Origin: Sedimentisphaerales bacterium
Lineage (GTDB): Bacteria > Planctomycetota > Phycisphaerae > Sedimentisphaerales > SG8-4
Length of the DNA: 17,614 nt
Assembly: GCA_016928975.1 (NCBI GenBank)
Contig: JAFGJR010000279.1
Span: 1 to 17,614 of the forward strand
Direction of reading: 5' to 3'
Shown here: one piece after another, positions 14,189 through 17,614 of the stretch
Numbering within the stretch: the first letter of the stretch is position 1
How the letters are laid out: each line of letters starts with the position of its first letter
Notes under the pieces: generated by a model
Database searches by the model: none
What the model was told of the DNA's origin: nothing
Seen by the model: the letters and a program-made list of their open reading frames with translations, nothing else
Position numbers and translations under genes: made by a program

Positions 14189-16573
14189 GAAACGCTGTGG
14201 CAAGACATTCGACACGCCTTTCGCATGCTGGCGAGGAACCCCGGCTTCGCGATCGTGGTTGTTGTGATCCTGTCGTTGGGGATCGGCGCCAATACTGCCG
14301 TCTTCAGCGTGGTGAACGCGGTGCTGTTCAAACGCCTGCCCTACGAACAGCCGGATCGAATCGTCGTGCTTCAGGAGCAGAAGCTCCAGCAGGGATTGCG
14401 CGGGATTGCCTCCTCGCACCACACCCTGGTCTACTGGCGGGAACACAACCAGGTGTTCGAGGGCCTCTCTGGCGTGGAGGGTCATCGTTTCTACGTCACC
14501 GGACCCGAGAAATCACAGCACCTGATCGCGTTCGCAGTGTCGCCGGGCTATTTCTCCGTCATGGGCGCCAAACCCATGCTCGGCCGGGAGTTTCTCGCCG
14601 AAGAGGAGCAGCCTGGGCATGGGAAAGTGGTGATGTTGAGCTACGCGTTTTGGCGTGAGCAGATGGGAGGCGACCCAGAAGTGATCGGCAAATCCCTGCT
14701 GATGGACGGGCAAAGCTACACGATCGTCGGCGTCATGCCCGCCGCGTTTCGCGACCACTTGCGGCGCTGCGCCCCTTGTTGGGTTCCTCTGACTCTGGAT
14801 CCCACGCACAGAGGCGGAGGCACCAGAATCCGAGCACGTCTCAAGCCTGGCGTGACATTGGCGCAGGCGCAGGCACACATGGACGTTCTGGAGCAACAAT
14901 TCGTGCAGGCAGAGCCCGAGGACAAGGCGGGCTACACCGTGGCGGTTCGTCGCTTCCTCGACGAACAGGTCGGCGACAGTCGCGCCCTGCTATATCTGCT
15001 GTGGGGCGGCGTGGGACTGCTGCTGCTGATCGCCTGTACGAACGCCTCCAGCCTGTTTCTGATCCAGAGCAGCGGGCGCCGGCAGGAGATCGCCGTGCGC
15101 TCCGCGCTGGGCGCGTCCCGGGGTCGCATCGTGCGCCACATGCTCATGGAGGGCATCGTTCTCAGTCTGGCCGCCGGCGTGATCGGGACGTTGTTGGCGT
15201 ACCTGGCGATCCGGGTACTGGTTCGTGTGTCCCCCGCGCATATTCCGCGCATGCAGGAGACCCACGTGGACATCGCGGTCCTGGGTTTCGTCTTCGGAGT
15301 GTCCGTGGTCACGGGTCTGGCGCTGAGCCTCTTGCCGGCGTGGAAGGCCACGGGCGTGCACCTCAGCGATGTCTTGAAGCAGGGGCGAGGGGGCCTCCTG
15401 CACGGGCGTGACCGCCGGCTCGCTCACGGCTGTTTGGTTGTCATTCAGATCGCCGTTGCCTCCACCTTGCTCATGGCGGTCGCCATGCTGACGCAAAGCT
15501 TGATCGCCATGCAGGAGGTGGACCTCGGATTTCAGCCGGCCAACGTCCTGGTCGCCCAGATTGAGCTGCCCAAGATGAGATACCCTGAGTCGAGCGACTG
15601 GCTAAGCTTCTATGAGCAGTTGCTGCGTCGCGTGCAAGCGGCGCCGGGTGTTCAATCGGCCGCCCTGGCCTCTGGAGGTCTGGATCTGGCCGGCGGCGGC
15701 GGCTTCATGACGTTCTCGATCGATGGGCATCCTCCCCTCGATCCCCGAGAGAAGCCGATGGCACGGCATGAAGATGTCAGCGGGGACTTCTTCAAGACCA
15801 TGGGCATCCCGATTCTGGAGGGCCGGGGTTTCACGCCGGAGGATACGTCCGGCGGCGCCCCGGGGATCATCATTGATGAGAACCTGGCCCGGAAGTACTT
15901 CCCGCAGGGCAGTCCTCTCGGCCAGCGCATCGATGGGATGCCTATCGTGGGAGTCGCCAGCACTCTGCGGGATTACGACGAGTTGTCGCCGACGATCAAC
16001 ACTATCTATCAACCCATCTCCCGCTATTGCTACCTCATATCCGACCTGGTGGTGAGGACACAGGGCGATCCCGTGCGGCTGGCCGACATGGTGCGAGCCC
16101 AGGCGGCCGCCCTCGACAAGGACCTGGAGATCAGGGAAATCCGTACCCTTTTGTCCGATCTGGCCGAGATGCTCGCCCCTCGGCGCTACACGACCATTCT
16201 CCTGGGTCTTTTCGCGCAGGTCGCCCTGATCCTGGCGGCCGTCGGCCTGTTCGGTCTGTTGCGCTACACGGTCGCACAGAGGACCCAAGAGATTGGCATC
16301 CGTATGGCTTTGGGGGCGACCCGGGCTGACATCTCGCGGACGTTCCTGCGCCGCAGCGCGCGGCTGATTCTGCTGGGCGTTCTCATCGGACTGCTGGGCG
16401 GCTGGCTCGCCGGCCGTCTGATGACCAGCCTGCTCTACGAGGCCAGTCCCACCGATCCCGCCATGCTGGTGGTCACCCTATGCATCCTGGTGACGACTGC
16501 CCTGTTGGCCAGCTACCTCCCGGCCCGCCGGGCGGCGCGGATCGATCCGATGGTGGCGTTGAGGTATGAATAG
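14186..16573 (+). CDS. ADOP-7: duplicated MacB/FtsX-type permease (GTG start)
   Basis: A complete 795-residue permease. The GTG at 14186 is chosen because it carries the conserved N-terminus METLWQDIRHAFRMLARNPG and stands 6 bases after AGGAG. Helices lie near 22-46, 268-292, 322-346, 363-384, 413-438, 669-695, 724-749 and 757-779; periplasmic domains at about 47-267 and 439-668. Coupling motifs are EIAVRSALGA (301-310) and EIGIRMALGA (702-711). The first periplasmic domain carries a CAPC motif (Cys195/Cys198) just before the conserved WVPL, absent from the other copies. The second periplasmic domain has a glycine run (GLDLAGGGGF, 498-507). The nearest relative in the window is ADOP-6. The cytoplasmic linker 396-412 is rich in Arg, Gly and His. 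Substrate unknown. Confidence 0.95.
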   Translation: METLWQDIRHAFRMLARNPGFAIVVVVILSLGIGANTAVFSVVNAVLFKRLPYEQPDRIVVLQEQKLQQGLRGIASSHHTLVYWREHNQVFEGLSGVEGHRFYVTGPEKSQHLIAFAVSPGYFSVMGAKPMLGREFLAEEEQPGHGKVVMLSYAFWREQMGGDPEVIGKSLLMDGQSYTIVGVMPAAFRDHLRRCAPCWVPLTLDPTHRGGGTRIRARLKPGVTLAQAQAHMDVLEQQFVQAEPEDKAGYTVAVRRFLDEQVGDSRALLYLLWGGVGLLLLIACTNASSLFLIQSSGRRQEIAVRSALGASRGRIVRHMLMEGIVLSLAAGVIGTLLAYLAIRVLVRVSPAHIPRMQETHVDIAVLGFVFGVSVVTGLALSLLPAWKATGVHLSDVLKQGRGGLLHGRDRRLAHGCLVVIQIAVASTLLMAVAMLTQSLIAMQEVDLGFQPANVLVAQIELPKMRYPESSDWLSFYEQLLRRVQAAPGVQSAALASGGLDLAGGGGFMTFSIDGHPPLDPREKPMARHEDVSGDFFKTMGIPILEGRGFTPEDTSGGAPGIIIDENLARKYFPQGSPLGQRIDGMPIVGVASTLRDYDELSPTINTIYQPISRYCYLISDLVVRTQGDPVRLADMVRAQAAALDKDLEIREIRTLLSDLAEMLAPRRYTTILLGLFAQVALILAAVGLFGLLRYTVAQRTQEIGIRMALGATRADISRTFLRRSARLILLGVLIGLLGGWLAGRLMTSLLYEASPTDPAMLVVTLCILVTTALLASYLPARRAARIDPMVALRYE
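16523..16537 (+). repeat. 3'-terminal seam, copy 8 (in ADOP-7)
   Basis: The exact 15-base spelling, followed by cgg atc gat ccg atg gtg gcg ttg agg tat gaa. Confidence 0.8.
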
Positions 16574-16585
16574 GAGCGGACTATG
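16571..16585 (+). promoter_or_regulatory. Stop-SD junction, ADOP-7 to ADOP-8
   Basis: TAGGAGCGGACT then ATG; AGGAG lies 6 bases before the start. It shows that the array continues past the window. Confidence 0.75.
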
Positions 16586-17614
16586 AAAGCACTATGGCAG
16601 GACATTCGGTACGCACTGCGGATGCTGAGGAAGGCGCCGGGGTTCACGGCGATTGCTCTGATTACCCTCGCCATCGGCATCGGGGCCAATACGCTCATGT
16701 CCAGCATCGCCGATTGGCTGCTGTTTCTTCAGCCCGGACATGTGAAGAACTACGAGCAGTTGGCGTACTGCGATGTCCAGCACGCGTATGTTCAGTATCC
16801 AGAGTACGTCACCATCCGGGACAACGTTTCAGCCTTCAGCGATGTCATGGCTCGGACTCGCGACGACTTCGAAGGAGATGCCACTTTGGTTCGTGAGCAT
16901 ACGGCCTGGAACGTCAAGGCAAGGTACGTTTCGTCGAACTGCTTCTCTTTTTTGGGCGTCGCGCCGGTCCTGGGGCGGGGCTTCCTGCCCGCCGAAGAAC
17001 AGCAAGGCGGCGCTTCGGTCGTGGTGCTGAGCCATCCCCTCTGGCAGCGACTGGGTGGCAGTCCGAAGCTCGTCGGCGAGTATGTGAACGTCAACGGCGC
17101 TGTTTGTCAGGTCGTCGGTGTGGCGCCGCAGGGGTTCACCGGCACCTCGCTCGTGGGCCCCGACCTCTGGGTGCCGCTGGGCAGCTTTGTAACGATTCGG
17201 ATGCGGGGAGAGACTCGGCCCGCCAACGCCCGGGCCGGTTGGGGCTATCCTCACGGGTTCAATACCATCGGACGACTCAAGCCGGGCGTGAGCATGTCGG
17301 TGGCTCAGACGCAGTTGCAGGCCTTGATCCCGCGCTTTCGAGCAGAGAATCCGGACGAGTGGCCGGCTATTGCTTCATTTCTTCTTCGCCCGCCGGACCG
17401 GATCGACAATGAGCCCCTCTTCCGTCCGTATTTCACCAAATACAGTCTGATCCTGATGGCCGGGTCCGTGGTCACCCTGCTGATCGTCTGCTTGAACCTG
17501 GCAAGCATGCTGATCGTGCAGGGCGCTTCGCGCCACCGTGAGATCGCCATCCGATTGGCCGTCGGCGGAGGCCGCCTGCGGATCATTCGGCAGTTGCTCG
17601 TCGAGTCTGCGCTG
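16583..17614 (+). CDS. ADOP-8: duplicated MacB/FtsX-type permease, 5' part (cut by window edge)
   Basis: The frame is open from ATG 16583 to the last base (344 codons, no stop), so this is the N-terminal part of another ADOP. It begins MKALWQDIRYALRMLRKAPG, followed by helix 1 (about 23-46, IGIGANTLMSSIADWLL), a periplasmic domain (47-285), helix 2 (about 288-313) and the first coupling motif EIAIRLAVGG (320-329). Landmarks are FLGVAPVLGRGFLPAEEQ (123-140), VVGVAPQGFTGT (177-188) and [11 protein letters not shown] (227-237). The FTGT motif and the helix-1 ending ADWLL ally it with ADOP-5 rather than with its direct neighbour ADOP-7. The coupling motif ends in Gly-Gly-Gly (328-330) where others have GAS or GAG. 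The rest, including any second half, lies outside the window. Confidence 0.92.
   Translation, partial: MKALWQDIRYALRMLRKAPGFTAIALITLAIGIGANTLMSSIADWLLFLQPGHVKNYEQLAYCDVQHAYVQYPEYVTIRDNVSAFSDVMARTRDDFEGDATLVREHTAWNVKARYVSSNCFSFLGVAPVLGRGFLPAEEQQGGASVVVLSHPLWQRLGGSPKLVGEYVNVNGAVCQVVGVAPQGFTGTSLVGPDLWVPLGSFVTIRMRGETRPANARAGWGYPHGFNTIGRLKPGVSMSVAQTQLQALIPRFRAENPDEWPAIASFLLRPPDRIDNEPLFRPYFTKYSLILMAGSVVTLLIVCLNLASMLIVQGASRHREIAIRLAVGGGRLRIIRQLLVESAL

Noticed and set aside
14005..14658. A 217-codon plus-strand frame across the ADOP-6/ADOP-7 boundary
   Set aside because: It is a shifted-frame shadow, Arg/Gly-rich, without a ribosome site, and overlaps the ends of two genes with clear family signatures.
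1793..17614. Calling the permeases MacB
   Set aside because: MacB has an N-terminal ATPase domain and a single permease unit. These proteins have two permease units and no nucleotide-binding motif, so the ADOP family name fits better and no macrolide role is implied.

Overview
The window is one strand of a permease gene array. All well-supported genes are on the + strand. It holds eight ADOP-type genes (acidobacterial duplicated orphan permease; MacB_PCD and FtsX domains, both duplicated in one chain). Six are complete (790-840 residues), one enters from the left edge (C-terminal 356 residues) and one runs off the right edge (N-terminal 344 residues). Two small genes sit among them: a DinB/YfiT-like protein and a 55-codon mini-gene that joins the first membrane helix of an ADOP directly to the last few residues of one. 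No ABC ATPase, RNA gene, IS element, CRISPR array or convincing terminator is visible, and there is no gene-free stretch over 120 bases.

Organism: a GC-rich bacterium (short hand-counted samples run from 50 to 65% GC) with an envelope suited to MacB-like permeases. ADOP arrays are a hallmark of Acidobacteriota and also occur in Planctomycetota and related phyla. I cannot decide between these from the window alone.

Layout: 2-1072 ADOP-1 (3' part); 1121-1609 DinB-like; 1633-1800 mini-ADOP; 1793-4285 ADOP-2; 4325-4405 possible tiny ORF; 4402-6849 ADOP-3; 6859-9264 ADOP-4; 9272-11794 ADOP-5; 11804-14176 ADOP-6; 14186-16573 ADOP-7; 16583-17614 ADOP-8 (5' part). From ADOP-3 rightwards every gene follows the previous one by 7-9 bases. 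At each of these five junctions the stop codon TAG forms the start of the Shine-Dalgarno sequence (TAGGAG). This points to one long, translationally coupled transcript. The left part is less regular: a foreign-type gene, a collapsed permease, an 8-base gene overlap and a 116-base gap.

Function: the permeases resemble MacB/FtsX/LolC-type mechanotransmission proteins, which move substrates or do work in the periplasm when driven by a cytoplasmic ATPase. All halves keep the cytoplasmic coupling-helix motif, so an ATPase encoded elsewhere may serve them. Substrates cannot be inferred. The most unusual signals are the in-frame mini-ADOP, the 3'-terminal DNA seam whose silent codon positions are frozen across divergent paralogues, and the near-repeated gene-gene junctions. 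Together they suggest that the array grows, shrinks and shuffles by recombination at its gene boundaries.
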